From the NCBI GenBank assembly GCA_050184415.1, contig JBFXAJ010000002.1, positions 1-64,000 on the forward strand: 64,000 nt of DNA, in the 5' to 3' direction. The translations under genes were made by a program, and so were the position numbers. The notes under the pieces are model-generated. The model did not search any database and was not told where the DNA came from. It saw only the letters and a program-made list of their open reading frames with translations. Origin of the DNA: JADLGL01 sp050184415 (GTDB taxonomy: Bacteria > Pseudomonadota > Alphaproteobacteria > Rhizobiales > Kaistiaceae). Of this stretch, positions 8,425-16,319 are shown one piece after another (position 1 is the first letter of the stretch; every line of letters starts with the position of its first letter).

Positions 8425-9204
8425 TCAGGGCGGGGTCTTCCCGCTCCGCTTCGGCTTGGCCGACGGGAGCAGCAGCGCGACCCCGTCGAGGATGCGTTCG
8501 AGGCCGAAGGTGAAGCTTTCCCCCGGCGGCGGCGCGTCATAGGCGCCTTCGGCGATCGCCCGGGTAAACGCCGGGTAGCGGCCCGATTCGATCACCTCGC
8601 GGAGGAACGGGTAGCGTTCGGCCCACCACGCCTCGTCCGAGATCCCGGTGCGCTGCTCGGCCAGCAGCGAGTCGATCGACATCCGCGCAGCGCCGCGGGT
8701 GAAATGGTCGAGGGTGAACAGCACCTGCGCGCCGTCACGCATGCTGAAGCCGGCCTCGGCGGTGACGGCGAGGACCGAATTGACCGCCGCCAGCATGCGC
8801 GGGCCAAGCGGCGGCCGAACCCACGAGATCTGCAGCATCCAGGGGTGCTGGTGGTAGAGGTCCCAGTCGCCAACCGCCGATGCCCGCAACTTTTCGCGCC
8901 AGCCGCCCTTCACCTCCGACAGGTCGGTCGCGTCGCCCATCACGGCCTCGAGCATGAGGTCGATCAGTTCGCCCTTCGACGGAACGTACCGATAGAGCGA
9001 CATCGGCGTGTAGCCGAGAACCGCCGCGACCTTCCGCATCGACAGCGCCTCGAGCCCTTCGGCATCGGCGATCGCCATCGCGGTCCTGACGATCTGGTCG
9101 AGCGACATGCTCGCCTTCGGGCCGCGAGTCGGCCGCTCACCCCTCCCCCACAGGAGGTCGAGGCCCCGTTTGGCGTCGCCGCCGCCGCTGTACTCCGTCG
9201 CCAT
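8425..9204 (-). CDS. TetR/AcrR family transcriptional regulator
   Basis: 259-aa repressor. The N-terminal helix-turn-helix lies around residues 33-80, with LSMRKVAAVLGYTPMSLYRY as the recognition region; the C-terminal part has the TetR_C_1 look (WDLYHQHPWMLQI, VLFTLDHFTRGAA). It is divergent from a two-gene ABC exporter, with 94 bp between starts, the usual arrangement for a TetR protein controlling an efflux pump. A later ATG (M33, MSLDQIVRTA) would remove a ~32-residue basic leader that is common in this subfamily. Effector unknown. Confidence 0.9.
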   Translation of the reverse strand: MATEYSGGGDAKRGLDLLWGRGERPTRGPKASMSLDQIVRTAMAIADAEGLEALSMRKVAAVLGYTPMSLYRYVPSKGELIDLMLEAVMGDATDLSEVKGGWREKLRASAVGDWDLYHQHPWMLQISWVRPPLGPRMLAAVNSVLAVTAEAGFSMRDGAQVLFTLDHFTRGAARMSIDSLLAEQRTGISDEAWWAERYPFLREVIESGRYPAFTRAIAEGAYDAPPPGESFTFGLERILDGVALLLPSAKPKRSGKTPP

Positions 9205-9239
9205 GCTGCTCCGTCGCTGGTCGCTTGACCCTCAGTCTA

Positions 9240-9290
9240 GAACTGCTTATAGCGTACGCGGTATCGTATACATCGTAAACAGTGGTGGAG
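9240..9290. promoter_or_regulatory. Divergent promoter/operator region between tetR and the ABC exporter genes
   Basis: This AT-richer stretch contains GTAT-cgt-ATAC (9261-9271), a short perfect inverted repeat, flanked by further GTA-containing half-sites (TAGCGTAC, ATCGTAAAC). Such spacing is typical of TetR operators. A GGAG ribosome binding site for the exporter ATPase follows at 9287-9290. Assignment as the TetR binding site is inference from position and symmetry. Confidence 0.5.
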
Positions 9291-9298
9291 ATCGTTCC

Positions 9299-10264
9299 AT
9301 GGCAAATGGCGGGAGGGCCGCGGTCCTCGCCGAGGGTCTCGTCAAGCGCTACGGGACCAGCACCGTGGCGCTCGACGGGTTCAATCTGCGGGTCGAGCGC
9401 GGCACCGTTTGCGGCCTCCTCGGACCGAACGGCGCCGGCAAGACGACCGCGGTGCGCATCCTTTCGACGCTGCTCCGCTTCGATGCGGGGCGGGCGGAGG
9501 TCGCGGGCTTCGACGTGGCGCGGGACGGCGAAGAAGTCCGCCGGCGCATCGGCCTCGCCGGCCAGAGCGCGGCGGTGGACGAGACCCTGACCGGCCGCGA
9601 GAATCTCGTGATGTTCGGGCGCCTCTATCATCTCGCACCGCGGATCGCGAAGGCGCGCGCCGACGAGCTGCTCGAGCAGTTCGACCTCGCCGAGGCGGCA
9701 AGGAAGCCGGCAAAGCAATATTCCGGCGGCATGCGTCGCCGCCTCGACCTCGCGGCGAGCCTCATCCTGGCACCCGAAGTCCTGTTCCTCGACGAGCCGA
9801 CCACCGGCCTCGACCCGCGCAGCCGGAGCGAGGTGTGGAACGCGGTGCGGACGCTGGTCGCCGGCGGCACCACCGTCCTCCTCACCACGCAGTATCTCGA
9901 CGAGGCAGACCAGCTCGCGACCCAGATCGCCGTCATCGACAGCGGCAAAGTGATCGCGGAAGGGACGCCGGCGGAGCTCAAGGGCCGCATCGGCGGCGAC
10001 CGCGTCGAGCTCGTCGTCGGCGCGGCCGACCTCGCCCGCGTCGCGGCCATCGTCAGCAGCGTCGCCGCCGGCAAGGCCGAGATCGACGCCGAGAACGGCC
10101 GCATCTCCGCCCCGGTGGTCAGCCGCGTCGGCACCCTGACCGAAATCCTAAAAGGTCTCGAAGCCGCGGGCATCGAGCCCGAGGACATCGCCCTTCGCGG
10201 CCCGACCCTCGACGACGTCTTCCTCCGCCTCACCGGCCAGCGCACCAAGGACCTCGCCGCATGA
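9299..10264 (+). CDS. ABC transporter ATP-binding protein, DrrA-type
   Basis: 321-aa ATPase of the daunorubicin/multidrug exporter class. Walker A GPNGAGKTT (about residues 41-49), signature YSGGMRRRLDLA, Walker B VLFLDEPTTGLDPRS and the H-loop replaced by TTQYLDEAD (Gln instead of His), which is normal in the DrrA family. The C-terminal domain ends LRGPTLDDVFLRLTG, the family signature. I chose ATG 9299 (GGAG 8 nt upstream) over upstream in-frame ATGs that run into the tetR promoter. Its stop overlaps the permease start (ATGA). Probably exports drugs or lipids under TetR control. Confidence 0.95.
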   Translation: MANGGRAAVLAEGLVKRYGTSTVALDGFNLRVERGTVCGLLGPNGAGKTTAVRILSTLLRFDAGRAEVAGFDVARDGEEVRRRIGLAGQSAAVDETLTGRENLVMFGRLYHLAPRIAKARADELLEQFDLAEAARKPAKQYSGGMRRRLDLAASLILAPEVLFLDEPTTGLDPRSRSEVWNAVRTLVAGGTTVLLTTQYLDEADQLATQIAVIDSGKVIAEGTPAELKGRIGGDRVELVVGAADLARVAAIVSSVAAGKAEIDAENGRISAPVVSRVGTLTEILKGLEAAGIEPEDIALRGPTLDDVFLRLTGQRTKDLAA

Positions 10265-11109
10265 CCATCGCATCGCAGGCCATGACCATCACCGCGCCGC
10301 CGGTGCCGCGGGGCACGATCGAGCGCATCCGCTGGGCGATCAAGGATGGCTGGACCATCACGCGGCGCGACTTCATCCACATCGTCCGGAAGCCCGAGCA
10401 GATCATCGGCGGGCTCCTGTTCCCGATCCTGTCGGTGGTGCTGTTCGGCTACGTCTTCGGCAGCGCCATCATGGTCCCGGGCGGCGGCGACTACCGCGAA
10501 TTCCTGATGCCGGGGCTGTTCGTGATGGCGATGGTGTTCGGCATCGCCTCCACCGCCATCGCGGTCGTGACCGACAACCAGCGCGGCGTGATCGACCGCT
10601 TCCGCTCGATGCCGATGGCGCGTTCCGGCGTCGTTCTCGGCCGCAGCGTGTCGGACATGTTCCAGGCGGTGATCGACCTCACGGCGCTCTTCGTCACCGG
10701 CTTCGTCGTCGGCTGGGGGTTCAATGCCGGCTTCGGCAACGCTCTCCTCGCGATCGCGCTCCTCCTCTGGCTCCGCTTCGCGATGATCTGGCTCGGGATC
10801 TTCCTCGGCCTCTGGTTCCGCACGGCCGAGACGGCTGGCATGGCGACGGCGCTCGTCTTCCCGATCGCGATGATCGCCAATACCTTCGTGGCGCCCGAGC
10901 TGATGCCGGGCTGGCTGGGCTTCCTCGCCGAGTGGAATCCGCTGTCGTCCACGGTCGCGGCAACCCGCGAGCTGTTCGGCAATCCCGGCGTCTCGAGCGG
11001 CTCGTGGATCGCCGACAACGCGCTCCTGATGGCCATTCTCTGGCCGACGGCCCTGATCGCGATCTTCGCGCCGCTGTCGGTGCGGCGCTACAAGCGGCTC
11101 AGCCGCTAG
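10261..11109 (+). CDS. ABC transporter permease, DrrB-type (ABC-2)
   Basis: 282-aa ABC-2 permease with six predicted membrane helices. Seen: N-terminal cytosolic stretch, first helix at IIGGLLFPILSVVLFGYVFG, the family EFLMPGLFVMAMVFG helix, DRFRSMPMARSGVVLGR, and a C-terminal WNPLSSTVAATRELF region that is characteristic of DrrB. The start overlaps the ATPase stop by 4 bp, so the two are translationally coupled and form one exporter. Substrate unknown. Confidence 0.95.
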   Translation: MTIASQAMTITAPPVPRGTIERIRWAIKDGWTITRRDFIHIVRKPEQIIGGLLFPILSVVLFGYVFGSAIMVPGGGDYREFLMPGLFVMAMVFGIASTAIAVVTDNQRGVIDRFRSMPMARSGVVLGRSVSDMFQAVIDLTALFVTGFVVGWGFNAGFGNALLAIALLLWLRFAMIWLGIFLGLWFRTAETAGMATALVFPIAMIANTFVAPELMPGWLGFLAEWNPLSSTVAATRELFGNPGVSSGSWIADNALLMAILWPTALIAIFAPLSVRRYKRLSR

Positions 11110-11163
11110 CGCTGATGCCTCTCTCCTCCGCGTCCGCTATCATGGCGGCCGCGGAGGAACGCC

Positions 11164-11340
11164 ATGAGCATTCTGCGGTTCGTCGGTTCGATCCTTTTCA
11201 TACTCGGCATCGCGCTGGTCTTCGTCGGCCTTCGCGACTCCGGCGACGATGGCGGGACGACGGGCTACCTGATCGGAGCCGCGGTCCTGGTGCTGCTGGG
11301 CGTCGTCCTCTTCATCCGCGGCCGCCCGCGCGCGGTCTAG
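11164..11340 (+). CDS. Small two-helix membrane protein (58 aa)
   Basis: ATG 11164 with a strong GGAGGA ribosome binding site at 11152-11158. The product is MSILRFVGSILFILGIALVF at the start, then a polar DSGDDGGTT loop, a second hydrophobic helix (YLIGAAVLVLLGVVLFI) and a basic tail RGRPRAV. It resembles many small hydrophobic proteins of unknown function. It lies 54 bp after the ABC permease and could be co-transcribed. Its stop overlaps the stop of the convergent gene at 11337 by 4 bp (CTAG). Confidence 0.65.
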   Translation: MSILRFVGSILFILGIALVFVGLRDSGDDGGTTGYLIGAAVLVLLGVVLFIRGRPRAV

Positions 11341-11606
11341 CTCGGGTCCGGCGCGGAGGGCCCGCGCGGCAGCACGCCTTCGAAATTCCGCAGCCATTCC
11401 CGGAGCCACGCCTCGAACCCGGCCTTCGCGCCCTCGGCGCTGGTCCCGTAGCCCCAGGCATCGTCGGCAAGGCGGCTCGACCAGATCCACATCCGCTGCG
11501 ACGCGTCATACATCACCCGCCCCGCCTCGATCGTGCCGGCGTGGGCCACGTGTTCGTTGAGCGGAATCCCGGCCGTGGTTTCCTGCTCCCAGATCAGCCC
11601 GCTCAT
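11337..11606 (-). CDS. Hypothetical protein (89 aa)
   Basis: Not recognised. ATG 11606 has GAGG about 6 nt upstream, and the product has an ordinary soluble composition (MSGLIWEQETTAG, then AGRVMYDASQRMWIWSSRLADD, Trp-rich at the end). It lies 23 bp after the broken HicA-like gene and may have been in the same transcript. The longer open frame upstream (to 11807) is an out-of-frame read-through of the broken toxin gene and was not used. Confidence 0.5.
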   Translation of the reverse strand: MSGLIWEQETTAGIPLNEHVAHAGTIEAGRVMYDASQRMWIWSSRLADDAWGYGTSAEGAKAGFEAWLREWLRNFEGVLPRGPSAPDPS

Positions 11607-11629
11607 GACTGCCTCGTACTCAGCCGCAG

Positions 11630-11826
11630 CTACAGCCGGTCCGAAATGCCCGCCTGACGGAGAATGGCATTCGCGGTCGGCCTCTTCTGAATGTCGAACG
11701 GCACCGCGAAGTGCCGGTTGGTCAGTGGACTGAACCAGATTCGTGGCTGCCCTTACCTTGGCGAACGAATACGCAACCCACATCGCGAAGCATACGGATG
11801 AGGTCACGGTATAGGGCGCCCGGCAC
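11630..11826 (-). pseudogene. HicA-type toxin gene, frameshifted
   Basis: Minus-strand reading from GTG 11826, which overlaps the antitoxin stop (TAGTG), gives LIRMLRDVGCVFVRQGKGSHE, a HicA-like start. The frame then hits a stop (TGA). Dropping to the adjacent frame at about 11739-11741 restores WFSPLTNRHFAVPFDIQKR then PTANAILRQAGISDRL and a stop at 11630. Together these are the full ~65-residue HicA mRNA-interferase-like domain, including the HE/HxxAVPxH-like region, with one base missing (expected HEIW). So the toxin is inactivated by a 1-nt deletion, or the assembly carries an indel error. The antitoxin next door is intact. Confidence 0.75.
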
Positions 11827-12080
11827 TACCGCCCGGCGATGGTGTGCAGAACGAACCGGAGGTTCAGAGAGCCGACATGCCCGTTAAGCTCGGCGATCTC
11901 CGGGGCAATCTCCCAGACCCGATCGACGAGAGCGTCGAGCGTGTCGCTTTCGGTCGCGATGGGGAGCGCATCTGCCTCCGCGAGCCAGCGATCGCCTTCC
12001 GGCGAGAGGTAGACGTTCACGTCATACGCAGGGCCAAAACCTGAGCGCAGTTCGGGGCCGATTGCGGTGAATGCGTTCAT
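11826..12080 (-). CDS. DUF1902 domain antitoxin-like protein
   Basis: 84-aa protein whose core (VNVYLSPEGDRWLAEADALP, then TESDTLDALVDRVWEIAPE) matches the DUF1902 / HicB-like fold seen in antitoxins paired with HicA-like toxins. It would bind and neutralise the toxin and probably repress the operon. Stop and toxin start overlap (TAGTG). Because the toxin is frameshifted here, the antitoxin survives as an orphan. The assignment of DUF1902 is from sequence pattern. Confidence 0.75.
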   Translation of the reverse strand: MNAFTAIGPELRSGFGPAYDVNVYLSPEGDRWLAEADALPIATESDTLDALVDRVWEIAPEIAELNGHVGSLNLRFVLHTIAGR

Positions 12081-12125
12081 TGCAGGATTTTCCGTGTGCC
12101 GGCCGGGCGTGTCAATTCAGGCCGC

Positions 12126-13151
12126 TCACGACGCCGCCCGTCCGAGCCGCGCCTCTTCGCGCGCGAGGTCATCCCGAACCTCCGCGAGGATCTCGTAGCT
12201 GCGGACACGAGCCGCATGATCGTAGATCTGCGACGGCACGATCAGCTCGTCGGCGCCGGTGCGGGCGAGGAAATCGGCGATGATGGGCCGGATGGTCGAG
12301 GCCGATCCGACCGCGGTGGCAGCCAGGAACTGCGACAGCATCGCGCGCTCTTCCGGGCCGAGCCGGGCGTCGATATCCGGCTCGGGCGGCGCAAGCTTGC
12401 CGCGGCGCCCGGTGCGGATGTTGATGACGGCGCGCTTCATCGATGTCGCAAGGAGTTGCGCCTCCGCATCGGTGTCGGCGGCGAACACGTTGAAGCCGAG
12501 CATCACGTAAGGCCGATCGAGCGCACCGACCGGCTGGAACAGCTCGCGATACGCCGCGATCGCCTCCATCATCTGGCCGGTCGCGAAATGCGAGGCGAAG
12601 GCGTAGGGAAGGCCGAGCATGGCCGCGAGCTGGGCGCCATAGAGGCTCGATCCCAGCATCCAGACCGGGACGTCGAGCCCCGCGCCTGGCACCGCGATGA
12701 CCCGCTGGTCGGGCTGCGGCTCGGCGAAATAGCCCATCAGCTCCACGACATCCTGCGGAAAGGTGTCGACGCCGCCATCGAGGTTACGACGCAGCGCCCG
12801 CGCCGTGCCGTGGTCGGTGCCGGGCGCGCGGCCGAGGCCGAGATCGACACGGCCCGGGAAAAGCGATGCCAGCGTCCCGAACTGCTCCGCGATCACGAGC
12901 GGCGCGTGATTGGGCAGCATGATGCCGCCCGCACCGATGCGAATGGTTGAGGTGCCAAAGCCGGCATTGGCGATCGCCACCGCAGTCGCGGCACTCGCGA
13001 TGCCGGGCATGCCGTGATGCTCGGCCAGCCAGAAGCGCCTGTAGCCGAGGCGCTCGGCGTGTCGGGCGAGGTCGGCCGAGTTGCGCAGCGCCGCTGTGGC
13101 GTCGCTGCCTTCAGCGATGGGAGCAAGATCGAGGATCGAGAACAGAATCAT
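12126..13151 (-). CDS. LLM class flavin-dependent oxidoreductase, MsnO8 type
   Basis: 341-aa luciferase-like protein of the family without fused domains: start FSILDLAPIAEGSDATAAL, then FWLAEHHGMPGIASAATAV, IRIGAGGIMLPNHAPLVIAE and GRVDLGLGRAPGTD, all signatures of the MsnO8/YceB-like LLM subfamily. I chose ATG 13151 because family homology starts there; the open frame extends 92 codons upstream without matching the family. Substrate unknown. Confidence 0.92.
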   Translation of the reverse strand: MILFSILDLAPIAEGSDATAALRNSADLARHAERLGYRRFWLAEHHGMPGIASAATAVAIANAGFGTSTIRIGAGGIMLPNHAPLVIAEQFGTLASLFPGRVDLGLGRAPGTDHGTARALRRNLDGGVDTFPQDVVELMGYFAEPQPDQRVIAVPGAGLDVPVWMLGSSLYGAQLAAMLGLPYAFASHFATGQMMEAIAAYRELFQPVGALDRPYVMLGFNVFAADTDAEAQLLATSMKRAVINIRTGRRGKLAPPEPDIDARLGPEERAMLSQFLAATAVGSASTIRPIIADFLARTGADELIVPSQIYDHAARVRSYEILAEVRDDLAREEARLGRAAS

Positions 13152-13366
13152 GCCGCCAATGTGGCGTGGCCTCCCGCGCTGTTCAAACCGGACGCGCCGG
13201 ATCGGCGCGACGGACGGCCGAATCCTGACGAGGGCATCGCGGAGCGTGCGTCGGGCGTACATCACAGCGTCGCCCGGCCACGGCATTGTGCGGCAACGCT
13301 GCGCCCCCTTAGACTTCGCCCCGCCTCGGGGGGAGGCTTCAGAATTGCGCAATCCTGGGAGGAACC

Positions 13367-14611
13367 ATGACGCGCGCCGGAAGAATCGGGCTTGGCCTGG
13401 CGGTCCTGTTGCTGGGGACGACGCCAAGCCTTGCCGACATCAATCTCGACGAGGCTGCGATCACGGGCGGCCAGCTCGTCATCGCCGGCCGGACCGCCTT
13501 GCCCAACCAGGAAGTGCGAATCACCGGAACTCCGTTCCGGGTCCGGAGCGACGCTGCCGGTGCCTTCCGCTTCGAGGTCGCCTATCTGCCGCCGACCTGC
13601 ACGGTCGATCTCTCGGCCGGCATCGACCGCCTCAATGACGCGATCATCGCCAATTGCGGCCCGCGCGGCGAGGACGGCGCCGCGGGGCCCGCCGGTGCGC
13701 AAGGACCGATGGGGCTTCCGGGCGTCGCCGGCGAGGCGGGGCCACGGGGTCCGGCGGGTCCTGCCGGTCCGATCGGTGCCGTTGGTCCTGCGGGTGCCGC
13801 CGGCGAGCGCGGTGCCCCGGGTGAAGCCGGCGCGGCCGGACCAGCAGGCCCGATCGGGCCTGTCGGCCCGGCTGGCGCCATCGGTCCGGCGGGTCCCGCT
13901 GGTGAGCGCGGTCCCGCTGGCGCGGCCGGAGCGCGGGGGCCGGCCGGTCCGGCGGGCGCGGCTGGTCCCGCGGGCGAGCGCGGTCCGCAAGGCGAGACAG
14001 GGCCGGCTGGTCCGGCCGGAGAGGTAGGCCCGCCCGGCCCCGCCGGCGCGATCGGCCCGGCGGGTGCCGCCGGCGAGCGCGGTGCTCCCGGTGAAGCCGG
14101 CGCGGCCGGACCAGCAGGCCCGATCGGACCCGTCGGACCTGCGGGTGCCATCGGTCCCGCCGCTCCGGCGGGCGAGCGTGGCGAGGCGGGTCCGGCCGGA
14201 CCCGCGGGCGAACGCGGTGCACCAGGCGAAGCAGGGGCAGTCGGACCCGCGGGTCCGGCTGGACCGGCGGGCGCGCCCGGACCGCAAGGCCCGGCGGGTC
14301 CTGCGGGTCCGCAGGGCGAGCCCGGCACCCCCGGCGATCAGGTCTTCGCCAATGCCGATGGAGCGGTGAAGGTGTGTTCGGGCATCGTGATCTGGGGCGC
14401 TCTCGCCGCGGCCGCGACGCAGCAGGAGACCTTCATCATGGTCGCCCCTGTCGACTGGAGCCGCGCGAACTGCAACGACTTCTTCGCCAACTATGCCGCC
14501 GGCACCGGTGCCCGCGGCGCAGCGGTGCGCTTCGGCTGCATCTTCACCGGCGTGCCCGGCGCAGTGTGGGAAGGCGAGCCCGCCTTCGCCGACCGCAATT
14601 GCGGCTGGTAG
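13367..14611 (+). CDS. Secreted collagen-like protein
   Basis: 414 aa, ATG with GGAGG just upstream. Residues 1-24 are a signal peptide ending SLADI. An N-terminal domain (about 25-100) resembles a carboxypeptidase-regulatory-like beta sandwich with two cysteines. Residues ~101-328 are 76 consecutive Gly-X-Y triplets (GPA, GER, GPI rich), with a single Gly-to-Ala break at triplet 57 (APA). A ~60-residue C-terminal domain with three or four cysteines (NCNDFF, FGCIF, DRNCGW) may be a trimerisation or capping domain. A 90-residue unit repeats inside (see findings). Bacterial collagen-like proteins form triple helices on the cell surface or matrix; partner and role here are unknown. Confidence 0.9.
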   Translation: MTRAGRIGLGLAVLLLGTTPSLADINLDEAAITGGQLVIAGRTALPNQEVRITGTPFRVRSDAAGAFRFEVAYLPPTCTVDLSAGIDRLNDAIIANCGPRGEDGAAGPAGAQGPMGLPGVAGEAGPRGPAGPAGPIGAVGPAGAAGERGAPGEAGAAGPAGPIGPVGPAGAIGPAGPAGERGPAGAAGARGPAGPAGAAGPAGERGPQGETGPAGPAGEVGPPGPAGAIGPAGAAGERGAPGEAGAAGPAGPIGPVGPAGAIGPAAPAGERGEAGPAGPAGERGAPGEAGAVGPAGPAGPAGAPGPQGPAGPAGPQGEPGTPGDQVFANADGAVKVCSGIVIWGALAAAATQQETFIMVAPVDWSRANCNDFFANYAAGTGARGAAVRFGCIFTGVPGAVWEGEPAFADRNCGW

Positions 14612-14776
14612 CGGACTGTGGATGGACGCGGCGGCCTTAGGCTGCCGCGTCCCGCCGCCCGCCGGCTGGGCGTAGACTGTGGCCGGACTGCACTTGATTC
14701 GCTCTGTCGACCCGGAGTACCTCCTGCGCCCCGCGTTCCGCGGGAAGCGAGCCTTCGCGCTCACAGAAGAACAAAC

Positions 14777-14947
14777 GTGAAGCCAAGATCCGAAATCGAC
14801 CGACCGTTCCGCTCCAAGGCCGCCCTGGAGTTCGAGCGATCCCTGATCGCGCAATATCGCGAGATCGCCAATCCCGACCTCAAGTCCCGCAGTAGTGACG
14901 AGTCCGACGAGGCTTCGCCGGCACCGGCGTCGCGCGAAACGGACTGA
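14777..14947 (+). CDS. Small hypothetical protein (56 aa)
   Basis: GTG 14777 with a weak AGAAGA site upstream. Product is polar: KPRSEIDRPFRSKAALEFER then SLIAQYREIANPDLKSRSSD and an acidic-basic tail. The helix-forming middle and lack of rare composition make it plausible as a real small protein; no family recognised. It lies 40 bp before the Nudix gene and might be co-transcribed with it. Confidence 0.4.
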   Translation: MKPRSEIDRPFRSKAALEFERSLIAQYREIANPDLKSRSSDESDEASPAPASRETD

Positions 14948-14986
14948 CGGGCTGCCCGCGACCGGCGTCCCGGCTAAAGTCGCCCC

Positions 14987-15388
14987 GTGCCGGACCAAAA
15001 GCCCCAGCTTGCCGTCAGCGTCGTCGTCCGGAAGGACGGCGCGATCCTCCTCGTCCAGCGCGGCAGGGCGCCCTATCGCGGCCATTGGAGCCTGCCCGGC
15101 GGCCGCGTGAAATTCGGCGAGCGCCTTCGCGAGGCGGCGCGGCGCGAACTCCTCGAGGAAACCGGCATCGATGCGATGATCGGTGAGGAGATCGGCGTCT
15201 TCGAGATCGTCGATGACCCGCTGGCGCCCGCAACGCACTACGTGATCGTCACGTTCGCGGCCGACTTCAGGTCGGGTGAGGCGTTGGCGCGGGATGATGC
15301 GGCCGCCGCGGAGTGGGTGCCGGAGCGGGACATTCGCGGCCGGCCCGTGGCCGAAGGCACGCTCGCCGCGATCGAGCGCTCCGCATGA
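14987..15388 (+). CDS. Nudix hydrolase
   Basis: 133-aa Nudix pyrophosphohydrolase starting at GTG 14987. The Nudix box GX5EX7REUXEEXGU is intact: GRVKFGERLREAARRELLEE then TGI (about residues 40-62), so Mg-dependent hydrolysis of a nucleoside diphosphate derivative is expected. N-terminal VSVVVRKDGAILLVQRG is typical of ADP-ribose/NADH-type members, and the substrate is not determined. Its stop overlaps the TIGR02301 gene start (ATGA), an arrangement common in Hyphomicrobiales. Confidence 0.93.
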   Translation: MPDQKPQLAVSVVVRKDGAILLVQRGRAPYRGHWSLPGGRVKFGERLREAARRELLEETGIDAMIGEEIGVFEIVDDPLAPATHYVIVTFAADFRSGEALARDDAAAAEWVPERDIRGRPVAEGTLAAIERSA

Positions 15389-15777
15389 GCCGCCGCGTCG
15401 TGTCGGCGGTGGTCGCGCTCGTCCTGGCGGCGAAAACCGTCCCTGCCCTGGCGCAGCTTCCCCCCTACGCGGCGCAGATGGAGCGGCTCGCCGAGATCCT
15501 CGGGTCGCTCCACTATCTCGCCGGCCTGTGCGACGAGGGTCCCTCCCCGTGGCGCGAGGCGATGATCGGCCTCCTCGACGCCGAGGCCCCCGCGGAGCCC
15601 TTCCGGGCCCGGATCATCGACCGCTTCAATGTCGGCTACGCCAGCTTCGCAGCGGTCTACCAGCGGTGCACCGACGCGGCGGAGGCGGCGATCACGCGTT
15701 ATCGCGAGGAGGGCGCTGCGCTCGCCGCACGCGTCACCGTGGACTTCGGGACGCCGCCGCCGGCTCCCGCTCCCTGA
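15385..15777 (+). CDS. TIGR02301 family secreted protein
   Basis: 130-aa exported protein. Residues 1-24 form a signal peptide (VVSAVVALVLAAKTVPALAQ). The mature part has the family pattern RLAEILGSLHYLAGLCDEG with a Cys, WREAMIGLLDAE, and RIIDRFNVGYASFAAVYQRC with a second Cys, suggesting a helical domain with one disulfide. The family is restricted to Rhizobiales-type alphaproteobacteria and its function is unknown. ATG 15385 overlaps the Nudix stop by 4 bp. Confidence 0.85.
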   Translation: MSRRVVSAVVALVLAAKTVPALAQLPPYAAQMERLAEILGSLHYLAGLCDEGPSPWREAMIGLLDAEAPAEPFRARIIDRFNVGYASFAAVYQRCTDAAEAAITRYREEGAALAARVTVDFGTPPPAPAP

Positions 15778-15906
15778 TGCATGAAGGCCATAGGTCGGGT
15801 TTTTTAGGTTTCCGTTAACCGGAAGTTGACGTCTCCATGGCGGCAGGCCGCCGCCGTGCTAGAGTTCGAACTGCCCGATTCATTGTCCTATCGTGGGATG
15901 CCGGCC

Positions 15907-16158
15907 ATGACCGACCGTGACAAGAACACCGTTCCGATCTCGGAGCAGAAGAAGGTCGCGCTGGCCTACCTGACGCAGGCCTGGGATGACGCCGTCGCGG
16001 AAGGCGTCGAATCGGACGTCCTGGCGCACGCCTCCCTCTTCCAGGCCCTTTCGGACCTTGTGACGAGCTACGGCGAGGAAGCGGTCGCCGAGCTGGCGGC
16101 GACTCTTGAAAGCCGCATCCGCAACCGCGAATTCACGCTGAACCGTACCATCCAGTAG
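15907..16158 (+). CDS. Conserved hypothetical protein (83 aa)
   Basis: Not recognised by name. ATG 15907, product MTDRDKNTVPISEQKKVALA then YLTQAWDDAVAEGVESDVLA, an all-helical soluble protein ending SRIRNREFTLNRTIQ. Similar short proteins occur in Hyphomicrobiales. The open frame extends 27 codons upstream, but that part (TSPWRQAAAVLEF) looks non-coding. It stands alone with about 130-160 bp on each side. Confidence 0.6.
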   Translation: MTDRDKNTVPISEQKKVALAYLTQAWDDAVAEGVESDVLAHASLFQALSDLVTSYGEEAVAELAATLESRIRNREFTLNRTIQ

Positions 16159-16319
16159 CGTTGGTGCCGGTCCGCGACCGGCGGACGCAGCGGCTGGCCG
16201 CCACGGTAAAAACCGGGCGATAAACCCGGCCGCCCCTACCAAAACCGATGTCGAGCGTTTACCTGTCGGCAGGTCCGGCAGGCACGGGCCGATCACTCAC
16301 ACCAAGAGGGGTCGACGAC

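Noticed and set aside
11337..11807. 156-codon minus-strand frame
   Set aside because: Its first part reads the broken HicA gene in the wrong frame; only the piece from ATG 11606 looks real.
13582..14328. 248-codon minus-strand frame reading as Pro-Gly-Ala repeats, another apparent collagen-like protein
   Set aside because: It is the reverse complement of the GGN-rich repeat, which also gives PGX-like triplets. The plus-strand gene has the signal peptide, ribosome binding site and flanking domains.
13262..15238. 658-codon minus-strand open frame
   Set aside because: Antisense to the collagen-like, small and Nudix genes; the Arg/Gly/Thr repeats are the mirror of the Gly-X-Y tract. No start signal and no family match.
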